DNA from: Actinokineospora xionganensis
GTDB lineage: Bacteria > Actinomycetota > Actinomycetes > Mycobacteriales > Pseudonocardiaceae
Assembly (NCBI RefSeq): GCF_014323725.1
Contig: NZ_JABVED010000003.1
Coordinates: forward strand, 372,001-436,000
Direction: 5' to 3'
Length of the DNA: 64,000 nucleotides
Shown here: positions 8,882-17,310 of the stretch, in pieces
Layout of the letters: each line of letters starts with the position of its first letter
How positions within the stretch are numbered: the stretch's first letter is position 1
Notes under the pieces: model-generated
Seen by the model: the letters and a program-made list of their open reading frames with translations, nothing else
Databases searched by the model: none
What the model was told of the DNA's origin: nothing
Translations under genes and position numbers: made by a program

Positions 8882-9904
8882 CTATCGTGTTTTGGTGATC
8901 TTGGAGAGGCCGCGGGGGTGGTCCGGGTCGCGGCCGCGCGCGAGCGAGAGTTCCAGGGCCAGTCGCTGCAGGGGCAGGATCTCAATGATCGGCGCGACCT
9001 CCTCGGCCGTGCGCGGCAGCGCGATGTCCGCTCCGAACGCCGACCCGACCGTGGTGATGTCCGCGCCGCTGCGCCGGACGAGGTCGATCACCTCGGCCAT
9101 CGCGTCGCCGCCCGCTCCCACGCTGGTGATCGCCAGGACCGACGTCTCGCTGTCGAGCGCGGCGATCGGGCCGTGCAGCAGGTCGGCGCCGCTGTAGGCG
9201 CGGGCCGACAGGTAGCTGGTCTCGGCGAGTTTGAGCGCGGCCTCCGCGGCCGTCGCCGAGGAGAACCCGCGGCCGGTGCACACGACCCAGTCGGCGAACC
9301 GCATCCGCGCGACCGCCGCGTCGACCCCTTCGGCGGCGAGGGCCCGTGCGGCGATCTCGTCGATGCCGTGCGCCGCCACGCCGTCCTGGCCGCGGATCGC
9401 GTCGACGAGCAGGTAGAGCGTCAGCAGCGTCGCCGAGTAGGTCTTGGTCGCCGCGACCGCGAGTTCCGGGCCCGCGCCGATGTCGACGGAGAACTCCGCG
9501 GCCTCGTTGAGCGGCGAATCGGCCGTGTTCGTCACCGCGACCGTGAGCGCTCCCCGGGCGCGAGCCGCGAGTGTGGCTTCCACCAGATCGGGTGAGCCGC
9601 CGCTCTGGCTCACCGTCACGTAGAGCACGTCCGTGAGATCCGGCTCCGCGCGATACAGCGTGGTCGTCGAGGGCGACACCAGGCCCGCGGGCAGCTTGAG
9701 CAGCACTTCTGTCAGATATTTCGCGTAGAGCGCGGCGTGGTCGCTGGACCCGCGCGCGGCGAACAACGCGAACCTGGGCCGCCGCGCGGCGATCAGCGAG
9801 CCCACTTTCGCGACGTCGCCGCGGCGGGACATGACGCCCGCGAAGACCGCGGGCTGCTGATCTATCTCCGCCCGCATCGACTCGCCCGGTCGGTGTTCCG
9901 TCAT
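8882..9904 (-). CDS. SIS-domain amino-sugar enzyme, glucosamine-6-phosphate deaminase/isomerase-like
   Basis: 340-residue protein with two SIS sugar-phosphate isomerase domains like the C-terminal half of GlmS. The first has FAARGSSDHAALYAKY and VSQSGGSPDLVEA, the second VCTGRGFSSATAAEAALKLAETSY and YSGADLLHGPIA. There is no N-terminal Cys glutaminase domain, so it is not a full GlmS. Stand-alone members include NagB-II type deaminases that turn GlcN-6-phosphate into fructose-6-phosphate plus ammonia (family knowledge). A dre site 15 bases upstream of its start strongly ties it to DasR control. The exact reaction is inferred from context. Confidence 0.85.
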   Translation of the reverse strand: MTEHRPGESMRAEIDQQPAVFAGVMSRRGDVAKVGSLIAARRPRFALFAARGSSDHAALYAKYLTEVLLKLPAGLVSPSTTTLYRAEPDLTDVLYVTVSQSGGSPDLVEATLAARARGALTVAVTNTADSPLNEAAEFSVDIGAGPELAVAATKTYSATLLTLYLLVDAIRGQDGVAAHGIDEIAARALAAEGVDAAVARMRFADWVVCTGRGFSSATAAEAALKLAETSYLSARAYSGADLLHGPIAALDSETSVLAITSVGAGGDAMAEVIDLVRRSGADITTVGSAFGADIALPRTAEEVAPIIEILPLQRLALELSLARGRDPDHPRGLSKITKTR

Positions 9905-9919
9905 CCGCCATCCCTTCGC

Positions 9920-9935
9920 TAAGGTCTAGACCAAT
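9920..9935 (-). promoter_or_regulatory. dre site (DasR response element)
   Basis: On the minus strand it reads ATTGGTCTAGACCTTA. The TGGTCTAGACC core matches the DasR operator consensus ACTGGTCTAGACCACT. It lies between the SIS-domain gene and dasR, just upstream of the SIS gene start, where binding would block transcription until an amino-sugar phosphate releases DasR. Confidence 0.88.
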
Positions 9936-10042
9936 CGTAGAGAAGTGGACTCCCGAGGGCAATCCCGCGGGTGCGAGAGCGGGAACGACGTGCGACAGGG
10001 CATTCTGTAGGCGGGCTGTACAGCGGGGTAGTGGGAGGACAC

Positions 10043-10795
10043 ATGTTGGAGATGTCCGAGGCCGAGGGGCGGGACACTGTCGCGCGCGTGCAGCGGGAGC
10101 CGAAGTACTGGGGGCTCAAGCGGCACCTGCTTGACCTGCTCAACTCGCTGCCGCCCGGATCGCCCATCCCGACCGAGCGCTCGCTGGCCACCGAGTTCGA
10201 CGTCTCCCGCACGACGGTCCGCCAGGCGCTCGCCGAGCTGACCGTCGAAGGCAGGCTGCTGCGGGTCCAGGGCAAGGGCACGTTCGCCGCGGAGCCCAAG
10301 GTCGCGCAGCGGCTGCAGCTGTCCTCCTACACCGAGGACATGCGCGCCCAGGGTCGCGAGCCGTCATCCAAGCTGCTGGAGGTCTCCGAGATCGCCGCGG
10401 AGGCCGACCTGGCCCGGCTGCTCGACATCCGCGCGGGCGCGAAGGTGCTCCGCCTGTACCGGCTGCGGCTGGCCGACGGTGAGCCGATGGCCATCGAGTC
10501 CACCCACCTGCCGCTGGGCCGGTTCCGGGGACTGCGCCGCTACGTCGCCGACGGCGGCTCGCTCTACCAGGTGCTGCGCGAGCGGTTCGGGGTCGAGATG
10601 GGCCACGCGGAGGAGACCATCGAGACGGCGCTGGCGGGCCCGCACGAGGCCGACCTGCTCGGCGCCGACGTCGGGATGCCCATGCTGCTGCTGTCGCGGC
10701 ACTCGTTCGACACCGATGAGCAGCCGGTGGAGTGGGTGCGGTCGATCTATCGTGGCGACCGATACAAGTTCGTGGCGACGCTTAATCGTCCGTGA
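10043..10795 (+). CDS. dasR: DasR-type GntR/HutC-family regulator
   Basis: 250-residue repressor that in streptomycetes senses GlcN-6-P/GlcNAc-6-P and controls chitin and N-acetylglucosamine use, development and antibiotic genes. The winged helix includes [21 protein letters not shown] and [16 protein letters not shown]. The effector domain has [26 protein letters not shown] and the ending [19 protein letters not shown], which closely follow Streptomyces DasR as recalled. The ATG at 10043 has GGGAGG at the right distance; the frame is open further upstream without a better start. A dre site is in the intergenic region, and the stop overlaps the GTG of the exporter gene. Confidence 0.92.
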   Translation: MLEMSEAEGRDTVARVQREPKYWGLKRHLLDLLNSLPPGSPIPTERSLATEFDVSRTTVRQALAELTVEGRLLRVQGKGTFAAEPKVAQRLQLSSYTEDMRAQGREPSSKLLEVSEIAAEADLARLLDIRAGAKVLRLYRLRLADGEPMAIESTHLPLGRFRGLRRYVADGGSLYQVLRERFGVEMGHAEETIETALAGPHEADLLGADVGMPMLLLSRHSFDTDEQPVEWVRSIYRGDRYKFVATLNRP

Positions 10796-12267
10796 TCACC
10801 GACGTTCGCTGGGGCACCCCCGCCGCCCGCGGGGTGCTCGCCACGACGATCCTCGGCTCCGGCATGGCGATGCTGGACGGCACGGTCGTCAACATCGCGC
10901 TGCCGCGCATCGGAGATGAGCTCGACGCCTCGGTCGCCGGTCTGCAGTGGATTCTCGACGGTTACCTGCTCGCCTTGGCCTCGCTGATCCTGGTCTCGGG
11001 CGCTTTGGGCGACCGCTTCGGCAGGCGTCGGGTGTTCCTGGTCGGCGTCGTCTGGTTCGGCGCCGCATCCGTCCTGTGTGGACTCGCGCAGTCCACGGAG
11101 ATGCTGGTCGCGGCCCGGGTGCTCCAGGGTGTCGGCGGCGCGCTGCTGACGCCGGGCTCGCTGGCCATCCTGCAGTCGGTGTTCCACCGCGAGGATCGTG
11201 CCCGCGCGATCGGCGCGTGGTCCGGCCTGGGCGGGATCGCCGCCGCCGCGGGACCCCTGATCGGCGGGCTGCTGGTGCAGGTCTGGTCGTGGCGGCTCGC
11301 GTTCCTGATCAACGTCCCGGTCGCCGCCTTCTGCGTGTGGATGGCGCTGAGGTTCGTCCCCGAGACCCGGGACGAGGAGTCCGCGGGCCCGATCGACCTC
11401 TTCGGCTCGGCCCTCGGTGCGCTGGGACTGGCGGGGATCACCGCCGCGCTGGTCGAGGCGCCGGTGCGCGGTCTGGACTGGCTGGTGCTCAGCGCCGGGA
11501 TCGGCGGCTTCGCCGCGTTCGCGGCCTTCGTCCAGCGACAGCGCCGCGGCCACGATCCGCTCGTGCCGCCCGCGCTGTTCGCCGACCGGACCTTCGTGAT
11601 CGCCAACGGCCTCACGCTCGCGGTCTACGCCGCGCTCGGCGGCGTCTTCATGCTCATGGGGCTGCAACTGCAGATCTCGCTCGGCTACTCGCCGCTGGCC
11701 GCTGGGGTCGCGGGGGTGCCGATCACCATCATGATGCTGCTGTTGTCCGCCCGGTTCGGCGCGCTGGCGTCGAAGTACGGCCCAAGGTGGTTCCTGGTCA
11801 GCGGACCGATGGTGATCGCCGCCGCGACCCTGCTGCTGATGCGCGTCGCGCCGGGATCGAGCTATCTCGGCGCCGTGCTGCCCGCGGTGACGCTGTTCGG
11901 TTTCGGCCTCGCGATTGTCGTCGCGCCGGTGACCGCGACCGTGCTGGCCGCCGCGCCGGACCGATACGCCGGTGTCGCTTCGGGCGTCAACAACGCCATC
12001 GCGCGAACCGGCGGTTTGCTGGCTGTCGCCGTGCTGCCTGCTGCTGCCGGGCTCACGGGAGCCGCCTACGCCGACCCGGTCGCCCTGACCTCGGGTTGGC
12101 GCACGGCGTTGCTGATCTGCGCGGGGCTCACAGTCGTCGGCGGCCTGCTCGCTCTCGGCGTGCGGGGGAACGTGCTGGCCGTGGAGGAACACGCCCCCGA
12201 ATGCCCGCACCCGGGCGACTGCATGTCCTGCTCCGTCGACGCCCCGCCCACCCACATCAAGCCCTGA
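10792..12267 (+). CDS. DHA2-family (EmrB/QacA) 14-TMS drug:proton antiporter
   Basis: 491-residue major facilitator protein. Motifs include the antiporter region near the start ([21 protein letters not shown]), [14 protein letters not shown] (motif A), [19 protein letters not shown] and [14 protein letters not shown]. The length and repeated hydrophobic segments fit 14 TMS. GTG at 10792 forms a 4-base GTGA overlap with dasR, so the two genes are coupled. The C-terminal tail holds three Cys in [11 protein letters not shown], unusual for this family and possibly metal-binding. The substrate is unknown; linkage to dasR suggests export tied to amino-sugar signalling or antibiotic production. Confidence 0.9.
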   Translation: MITDVRWGTPAARGVLATTILGSGMAMLDGTVVNIALPRIGDELDASVAGLQWILDGYLLALASLILVSGALGDRFGRRRVFLVGVVWFGAASVLCGLAQSTEMLVAARVLQGVGGALLTPGSLAILQSVFHREDRARAIGAWSGLGGIAAAAGPLIGGLLVQVWSWRLAFLINVPVAAFCVWMALRFVPETRDEESAGPIDLFGSALGALGLAGITAALVEAPVRGLDWLVLSAGIGGFAAFAAFVQRQRRGHDPLVPPALFADRTFVIANGLTLAVYAALGGVFMLMGLQLQISLGYSPLAAGVAGVPITIMMLLLSARFGALASKYGPRWFLVSGPMVIAAATLLLMRVAPGSSYLGAVLPAVTLFGFGLAIVVAPVTATVLAAAPDRYAGVASGVNNAIARTGGLLAVAVLPAAAGLTGAAYADPVALTSGWRTALLICAGLTVVGGLLALGVRGNVLAVEEHAPECPHPGDCMSCSVDAPPTHIKP

Positions 12268-12271
12268 CGCG

Positions 12272-12949
12272 TCAGAGCCGCTGTTCCCGTTCGGTCGGGT
12301 GGGACTCGGCGACCTTCAGGGCTTGCCGACAGAGCTGGTCGGCGGCGCGGGTGGTCTCCGGTTGGCGGTACTTGCGGCTGAGCCGGAGGACGAGGGCGGT
12401 CGCGGTGTCGAGGTCGATCCGGTGGCCGACGGACACGAAGATGGGTTTCACGCCGTCCTGGGTACGCAGCGCGCGGCCTACTTCGTCGGTGCCGTCGATC
12501 AGGGCGGTCCACGATCCCCGTTGCCGGGCGGGCGGTTCGTGGTCGCCCATGGAGTTCTTCCCGACGCCGATGGTGGGGATGCCGGTCGTGACGCCCAGGT
12601 GACAGGCCAGGCCGAACCGGCGGGGGTGGGCCAAGCCGTGGCCGTCGCAGACCAGCACGTCCGGCGTGGTCGTGACCGCGGCCAGCGCCTGAATCAGCGA
12701 GGGCAGTTCGCGGTAGGCGAAAAGGCCTGGGACATAAGGAAAGTCGGTGGTGCCTGTGACCAAGGCCGAGTCGATGACCTGCCCGGACTCGATGTCCACA
12801 CACGCCACCGCCGCCACGAGTCGCCCCGTGTCCCCCAGGTAGGCGACATCAAGCCCTGCGGCGATGCGAGGAGCGAAGTCGGCAGGCGTCTCCGCCACCA
12901 CCGACGGCGCCAACCTGAGCTGTTCGGCGATCGCCTCGTCCGGAGTCAT
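12272..12949 (-). CDS. nfi: Endonuclease V (deoxyinosine-specific)
   Basis: Repairs deaminated adenine by cutting one phosphodiester past deoxyinosine. Conserved stretches are GLDVAYL with the first metal-ligand Asp, FPYVPGLFAYRELP, the active-site block VLVCDGHGLAHPRRFG and HLGV...PTIGVGKN. The 225 residues match family size. The ATG at 12949 overlaps the stop of the small upstream gene (ATGA), making it the last gene of the toxin-cassette operon; longer upstream frames have no ribosome site. It converges with the exporter gene, 4 bases apart. Confidence 0.92.
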   Translation of the reverse strand: MTPDEAIAEQLRLAPSVVAETPADFAPRIAAGLDVAYLGDTGRLVAAVACVDIESGQVIDSALVTGTTDFPYVPGLFAYRELPSLIQALAAVTTTPDVLVCDGHGLAHPRRFGLACHLGVTTGIPTIGVGKNSMGDHEPPARQRGSWTALIDGTDEVGRALRTQDGVKPIFVSVGHRIDLDTATALVLRLSRKYRQPETTRAADQLCRQALKVAESHPTEREQRL

Positions 12950-13092
12950 GCGCCGTCCGCGACGTAGGTTTCGATCGGGGCCTTGCGATCGCCGGTCGGG
13001 TGCCACTGCGCGTACGGGCTGTATTTCATGCCGATGAAGTACGTGGTCAGCGCGAGAATCTGACCACCAGCACCACGCTCCAGGATGCTCAC
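12946..13092 (-). CDS. Small hypothetical protein (48 aa) coupled to endonuclease V
   Basis: A short frame from GTG 13092, reading SILERGAGGQILALTTYFIG..., ends in a TGA that overlaps the ATG of nfi. The coupling and the open frame favour a real gene; the ribosome site (GTAGG) is weak. No family is recognised. It has one mildly hydrophobic stretch (QILALTTYFIG) and a polar, charged tail. A start at the internal ATG giving 27 residues is also possible. Confidence 0.45.
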   Translation of the reverse strand: MSILERGAGGQILALTTYFIGMKYSPYAQWHPTGDRKAPIETYVADGA

Positions 13093-13115
13093 CCTACGGA
13101 TCCGGGAAACGTGCG

Positions 13116-13646
13116 TCAGAGCCGCTGCTGCTGTTCGGTCAGCACCAGGTTCATGTTGGCGGCCACCTTGTCGGCGCGGGTGCGGGCTTCCTCGCGTGTG
13201 GCGCACCGCAGGTCGAAATCGTCGGTGGTCATGATCACCAGAGACCGGCCGCGCCCAGTGAGGATCAAGGCGAACACGTCGAGGTAGTCACCGATGCCGA
13301 ACCAGCCAGTCACGACCTCGATGAACAGCGGCAACTCCGGGACGGCCGCGCGGTCCTCCAGGGGGACCAAGCTCAGCCATTCCTCGTCGTCGTTGCTGTC
13401 CATGGCGAGGTCGGGCTCGGTGTTCCAGCGGATCTCCTCCCGCGGGACCAGCCCACGGCAGGAAAGCCCTTCCTGGGCGTAGGAGAGCGTGACGAACCCG
13501 GCGGGGGACTCCAGGACCAGGGTCCCGGGCAGCGGGATCGTGCCGTCCGCGGACACGGTGGCCAGTTGCCACAGCCCGGTCACGGTGATGCCGAGCAAAG
13601 CACGCACATAGGGCGTCAGTTCGCCGGAGTGCTGGGGTTGTTCCAC
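13116..13646 (-). CDS. Putative immunity protein of the minus-strand toxin cassette
   Basis: 176-residue acidic protein without signal peptide or membrane segment. No named domain is recognised; it has a YLDVFALILTGRGRSLVIMT core and a C-terminal helix rich in E, R and Q. GTG 13646 has a good AGGAGG site 7 bases upstream and lies inside the last codons of the toxin gene (31-base overlap). Position directly after a short toxin-like gene is the usual immunity-gene place, so the role is inferred from synteny. Confidence 0.6.
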   Translation of the reverse strand: MEQPQHSGELTPYVRALLGITVTGLWQLATVSADGTIPLPGTLVLESPAGFVTLSYAQEGLSCRGLVPREEIRWNTEPDLAMDSNDDEEWLSLVPLEDRAAVPELPLFIEVVTGWFGIGDYLDVFALILTGRGRSLVIMTTDDFDLRCATREEARTRADKVAANMNLVLTEQQQRL

Positions 13647-14233
13647 GGTGCACCTCCTGCTGCTCCACCGCTCTTCACGCTGAGCGCGGTAATCCACTCA
13701 CCGTCGGGTTTGCGCACGATGATCAGGTCGCCGCGCCGAGACCATATCGCGCCCTCCACCGACATGTACCGACCCACGCCGACCTGCTCCGGGTTGTCGA
13801 CCACCCGCTGGATGTAGTCCTTCATGGCCTGCTGGGTCTCTGGCTTGCCCGCCCCGCCGGGGATCTCGACGCCGTCCGCGCGCGCCGCGGTCCGGATGTG
13901 CTGCGCGTGCTTGCGGAAATGTGGGACGGCGTTCTTGCCGTAGCTCGTCTTTCCGTCGAGCGGGTCCTTCTTGGGGCCCGATCCCTCGCCGGGGCGCCCG
14001 GTGGTGCCCTCACCGCCTGGCCGTCCGCGCTTGGCGATCTCGGCGGTGGTGTCCTGGGCTTTGCCGACATCGCTGCTGGCATCGACTTTGCCTGTGCTCT
14101 GCGACGGTTTCCCGTCCCCGCCGTCCCCTGGCTTGCCGGTGGGCGGCGGGTTGGGGCCGTCACCCCCGCCGGGCGGGCGGCGGTGGAGCGCGAGTCGGAT
14201 GACGAGCGCGAGGATCGCCAGGAATCTGATCAC
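13616..14233 (-). CDS. Short toxin-like protein with N-terminal hydrophobic segment and C-terminal putative RNase domain
   Basis: 205 residues in three parts: a single hydrophobic helix (MIRFLAILALVIRLAL), a Pro/Gly/Lys-rich linker (about 18-95), and a compact C-terminal domain from NAVPHFRKHAQHI through GRYMSVEGAIWSRRGDLIIV to EWITALSVKSGG. The HFxKH start, basic mid-section and late Trp/Thr resemble the layout of BECR-type RNase toxins at the ends of polymorphic toxins; this is a pattern-level judgement. It follows a WXG-like gene and precedes a putative immunity gene. The start is GTG 14233. Confidence 0.6.
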   Translation of the reverse strand: MIRFLAILALVIRLALHRRPPGGGDGPNPPPTGKPGDGGDGKPSQSTGKVDASSDVGKAQDTTAEIAKRGRPGGEGTTGRPGEGSGPKKDPLDGKTSYGKNAVPHFRKHAQHIRTAARADGVEIPGGAGKPETQQAMKDYIQRVVDNPEQVGVGRYMSVEGAIWSRRGDLIIVRKPDGEWITALSVKSGGAAGGAPWNNPSTPAN

Positions 14234-14239
14234 GTCCGC

Positions 14240-14941
14240 CTACCCGTTGAGGAGATTGGTGAGGTTGGTGAGGCTGGTGACCAGGCCCGTGGTGTAGACG
14301 AGGATGCGCCCGACCCACTTGACCACGGCCGCGACGATCTGGCCTGCGATCAGCGGGATCGTGACGACGAAAATCGCCTCGACCGCCCAGACGATGACGC
14401 GCGCGACCAAGTCGGCGATCAGGTCGCGGACGAGCTCGCGGGTCATCTCGACCAGGCCGCCCGCGCCTTCGGTGGCGGCCGCCATGGCCGCCGAGATGGC
14501 GGCGAGGCCGCCGACCGCGTCGACGTTGTTGACCATCATGGCGCGGTATGCGTCGGCAGCGTCGCCGTGCCAGTCGGGCATGTCGTCGGTCAGGAAGGTG
14601 CCCAGTTCTTGGGACATGGCGTGGAGTTCGGTGGCCATGTTGTTCCAGGTCGCGGCATGGGAGCGGACCAGGTCGGGTTTGCCGGTCAGCTCGTCGAGCA
14701 TCTCGCGCAGCGGCTCGAAGTACTCCATGGCCCAGCCGAGGCCGTTGGCCAGCAGCGCGCTGATCGGGTCCAGCACGGTGGCGGCGCCCTCGACCGTGAG
14801 CGTCGCCGCGGCCAGCGCGTCGTCGACCCAGCCCTCGCTCTTGATGGCGTCGACCAGGCCCTCGATGCTGTCGGCCAGCCCGGATCCCGTCCACACCTCG
14901 CGACTGGACTCGACCGGGGCGACCAAGGAAGGCTCGGTCAC
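14240..14941 (-). CDS. WXG100-like type VII secretion substrate module
   Basis: 233-residue, mostly helical protein. The middle carries the hairpin motif DWHGDAADAYRAMM (W-x-G followed by helix), and the C-terminal 80 residues are strongly hydrophobic (VIVWAVEAIFVVTIPLIAGQIVAAVV). The GTG at 14941 overlaps the stop of the EspC-like gene by 4 bases. In many actinomycetes such a module is fused to a toxin; here the toxin-like domain is the next, separate gene. No EccC or other core secretion genes are in the window. Confidence 0.75.
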   Translation of the reverse strand: MTEPSLVAPVESSREVWTGSGLADSIEGLVDAIKSEGWVDDALAAATLTVEGAATVLDPISALLANGLGWAMEYFEPLREMLDELTGKPDLVRSHAATWNNMATELHAMSQELGTFLTDDMPDWHGDAADAYRAMMVNNVDAVGGLAAISAAMAAATEGAGGLVEMTRELVRDLIADLVARVIVWAVEAIFVVTIPLIAGQIVAAVVKWVGRILVYTTGLVTSLTNLTNLLNG

Positions 14942-15252
14942 CGCATGCCTCCGGCGGCGGTGATCATGCTCGCGTTGCTGTCCTCGATGGCCTCGTACGC
15001 CGTCGCGGTGTCACCGAGGGCTTTGACCACCAGAGCGAGGTTCTCCTCCACGTAGGCGATCAGCTCGTCCTGCTTGGCGTGCTTGCCTTCCAGCACCCCG
15101 GAGATCCACCCGCACAGCAGTCCATAGGCTTGGTCGTCTTGCGCGATGTGCCCGCTGGCGGACTTGACCGCGCCGAAGCGCGCCTGGATCGCCGCCACGT
15201 TCGCCGCGTGCTTGCGGATCTGCTCAGCGTCGGTTTTGAATCCCCCGGCCAC
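14938..15252 (-). CDS. EspC-like small type VII secretion protein
   Basis: 104-residue helical protein of the EspC/excreted virulence factor type: GGFKTDAEQIRKHAANVAAIQARFG, then YGLLCGWISGVLEG, then a helix ending ATAYEAIEDSNASM. Such proteins usually pair with a larger WXG/PPE-type partner for export. The GTG at 15252 is preceded by GGGGAGGG that overlaps the YbaB-like stop, and its own stop overlaps the next GTG, so the operon is tightly coupled. Confidence 0.78.
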   Translation of the reverse strand: MAGGFKTDAEQIRKHAANVAAIQARFGAVKSASGHIAQDDQAYGLLCGWISGVLEGKHAKQDELIAYVEENLALVVKALGDTATAYEAIEDSNASMITAAGGMR

Positions 15253-15254
15253 GG

Positions 15255-15716
15255 TCAGTCCCTCCCCAGCGGCGACTCGTCAGCGAAATAGTCCTCGTCA
15301 TCGGGCCGGGCTTTGCGCGACGGCGGGGCCGGGTCCGCGGCGGGCATCTCACGCAGCCTGCCGACGCTCTCGGCGATCGCCCGTGCCGCGGGCGACTCCG
15401 TTCCCACCGTGTCGGCGACGATCTCCTGGGAGCGATCGGCCAACTGGCTCCGGGCCCGTCCCAGCGTTTCCATGATGGTCTGCGCCACCACCGAGGGCGC
15501 CGCCCGCTGGATCCGGTCGGTCAACCGCAGGTCCACGACCGCGCCGGTCGAGTCGACGGTGACCGTGGCCATCCCACCGGGATCACTGGCGGTGACTCGC
15601 ACCGCTTTGAGCTGCTCGCCCATGGCCTGGGTGTCGGCGGCCAACTTGTCGATCCGACTCTTCCACGCGGCCAGGCGCTCCCGAGCGCCTTCCGGATCAA
15701 GAACCCTGTCGCTCAT
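15255..15716 (-). CDS. YbaB/EbfC-family DNA-binding-like protein
   Basis: 153-residue protein with the YbaB pattern: an N-terminal helix (RERLAAWKSRIDKLAADTQAMGEQL), a central beta section (ATVTVDSTGAVVDLRL) and a C-terminal helix. The last 30 residues are acidic and disordered (DDEDYFADES). YbaB-like genes often head actinobacterial type VII/polymorphic toxin operons (family knowledge). The start is ATG 15716 with GGGGAC upstream; a longer frame to 15758 lacks a ribosome site. First gene of the minus-strand cassette. Confidence 0.75.
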   Translation of the reverse strand: MSDRVLDPEGARERLAAWKSRIDKLAADTQAMGEQLKAVRVTASDPGGMATVTVDSTGAVVDLRLTDRIQRAAPSVVAQTIMETLGRARSQLADRSQEIVADTVGTESPAARAIAESVGRLREMPAADPAPPSRKARPDDEDYFADESPLGRD

Positions 15717-15806
15717 GCCGTCCCCGAATCGCCAGTGCGAAGCCCTCTTGATCAGCACTATAGGGAGCGCGACATCCGCACGAAGGTGAAACGAACGATC
15801 TCAGCG

Positions 15807-15839
15807 ACGGCCGCCGCCGGGGGCCCCGGCGGCGGCCGT
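15807..15839 (-). terminator. Strong GC hairpin terminator after the lipoprotein gene
   Basis: A perfect 14-bp stem, ACGGCCGCCGCCGG against CCGGCGGCGGCCGT, with a GGGCC loop, 10 bases beyond the lipoprotein stop. Confidence 0.8.
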
Positions 15840-15849
15840 GTCAGCGTGC

Positions 15850-16536
15850 TCAGCCCACCGCGGCCTTGACCCGCGAGCGGAGCTCCGTCATCGACTTGAT
15901 CTGGGTCCACTGGCCTTCGAGTTCCTCGATGCCGCCCAGCAGCCTGCCGCCGTCCTCGAAGATGATGCCCACGACGTCCGGGATCATCAGCTTCGCGCCC
16001 TGCGGCAGGCCCTTGCCCGCGTTCCTCGACTTCGCCTTCCCGTCGTCCTCACGCAGGAAGAGCATCACCGGCGTGCCCGCCGGGATCGACTTGCGCCACT
16101 TGTCCAGCGAGTTGACCGGCGTGCCCGTGGCGTCGTTGTAGCGGCCTCCCTGCCACAGCTCGACGTAGACGAAGCCGTCCTTGACCTGGTTGGCGTGCTT
16201 CGCCTTGAGCTTGTCGGTGACCTTCACGCGCAGCACGACGTGCTGCAGCGCGTACGGGTCGGCCTCGGTGTCGAAGGTCTCGCGACCCTGCTCGATCCCG
16301 TCGACCGTGCCCGCGACGATCGCGTCGTGTCTGTTGGACTTCACCAGCGCCTCGGGGGTGGCGGCTGGCTCGACGTCCATGTCCGCGCCGCGCAGGACGC
16401 TCACGTCGAGACCGGCCTGCTGCACGGCGGCGGCCGGTTTCGCCTCAGGCGCGCTGTTGGTGGTGGACGCGCCGCATGCCGCGCTTCCGAGCGCGGCGGC
16501 CAGCAGGATCACCGGCCCGATCAACCTCTTCTTCAC
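15850..16536 (-). CDS. Secreted lipoprotein of unknown function
   Basis: 228 residues with a lipoprotein signal peptide: KKRLIGPVILLAAALGSAAC gives a lipobox with lipidated Cys. After a short Ala/Pro linker there is a mixed alpha/beta domain (VVLRVKVTDKL, GFVYVELWQGG, GTPVMLFLREDDG). No named family is recognised. The start is GTG 16536 because AGGGAG lies 6 bases upstream and it places the positive n-region directly before the hydrophobic core. It lies 36 bases after the metalloprotease gene on the same strand. Confidence 0.75.
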   Translation of the reverse strand: MKKRLIGPVILLAAALGSAACGASTTNSAPEAKPAAAVQQAGLDVSVLRGADMDVEPAATPEALVKSNRHDAIVAGTVDGIEQGRETFDTEADPYALQHVVLRVKVTDKLKAKHANQVKDGFVYVELWQGGRYNDATGTPVNSLDKWRKSIPAGTPVMLFLREDDGKAKSRNAGKGLPQGAKLMIPDVVGIIFEDGGRLLGGIEELEGQWTQIKSMTELRSRVKAAVG

Positions 16537-16572
16537 TTCGGCTCCCTTGGTGGTCGTGGTAGGCATCGGCGA

Positions 16573-17193
16573 TCAGAACCAGGCGTTGATGTGGTCGCGG
16601 TGGTGCGCGGTCCACGTCCGGGTCCACGCGGCCGACGACGTGCCCGTCCAGCCCGAGCGCTGGCAGCTGTCGTCATACGGCGACGGGTAGTGGTTCAGGC
16701 CGAGGGTGTGGCCGAGCTCGTGGCAGGCGGTCTTGCGCCACTGGTTCGCCTCGTAGGTCGAGCTCGAGTAGTGCGAGCGCACGAGGGCGCCGTTGATCTT
16801 CACCAAGTACCGGTCGCAGCGGGCGGGGGAGCTGCCCGACCAGAACACGACGCACTGCGCGGAGCCGATCCACGAGTCGCTCGTGGTGCCCTCCTCGCGC
16901 CACACGACGTCGGTCTGTCCGGCGCCGCTGAGGTCGCAGTCGGCGTGGTACTGGCGGTTGGCGGCGGTCGCGTCGGTCATGTAGACCATCGCGTTGTACA
17001 TCTGGGTCTTCACCGCGGCCGATGGTTCGATCACCGAGTAGCAGTAGTTGTGGTAGCCGGTGTCCGGCCGGAAATTGCTGTTGAACGGCCACGTGTCGGC
17101 CGAGGCGTTGCCTGCTGATGCCACCGCGATGACCGGCGCGACGATCACCGCCGCCGCCAAGAGCCGGGTGAGCCGCTTGAGTACCCGTCCCAT
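16573..17193 (-). CDS. Secreted zinc metalloprotease (HExxHxxGxxH)
   Basis: 206-residue preprotein. A signal peptide (basic start, AAAVIVAPVIAVASAG, likely cut near NASA-D at 33) precedes the domain. HELGHTLGLNH at 158-168 has all three zinc His and the catalytic Glu of metzincin-type proteases. Several Cys suggest disulfides, as expected outside the cell. ATG 17193 has a good GGAGGTC site. It is divergent from a small SARP gene 118 bases away, a possible local regulator. Confidence 0.88.
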   Translation of the reverse strand: MGRVLKRLTRLLAAAVIVAPVIAVASAGNASADTWPFNSNFRPDTGYHNYCYSVIEPSAAVKTQMYNAMVYMTDATAANRQYHADCDLSGAGQTDVVWREEGTTSDSWIGSAQCVVFWSGSSPARCDRYLVKINGALVRSHYSSSTYEANQWRKTACHELGHTLGLNHYPSPYDDSCQRSGWTGTSSAAWTRTWTAHHRDHINAWF

Positions 17194-17310
17194 CTGACCT
17201 CCTTATTACGAATACCGGTGCGGGGCTTATTGCGGAAACCGCATCGGTGGTTTGTCCGTCGAAGGTTTCCCGGGGGCGGTTGCGGAACGGTTGGAGCAGG
17301 GGGAGGCCGA

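Noticed and set aside
7044-12602. Other long alternative-frame ORFs over the DUF3159, sugar kinase, SIS and exporter genes
   Set aside because: They overlap genes with clear motifs and give Arg/Pro-rich translations typical of wrong frames.
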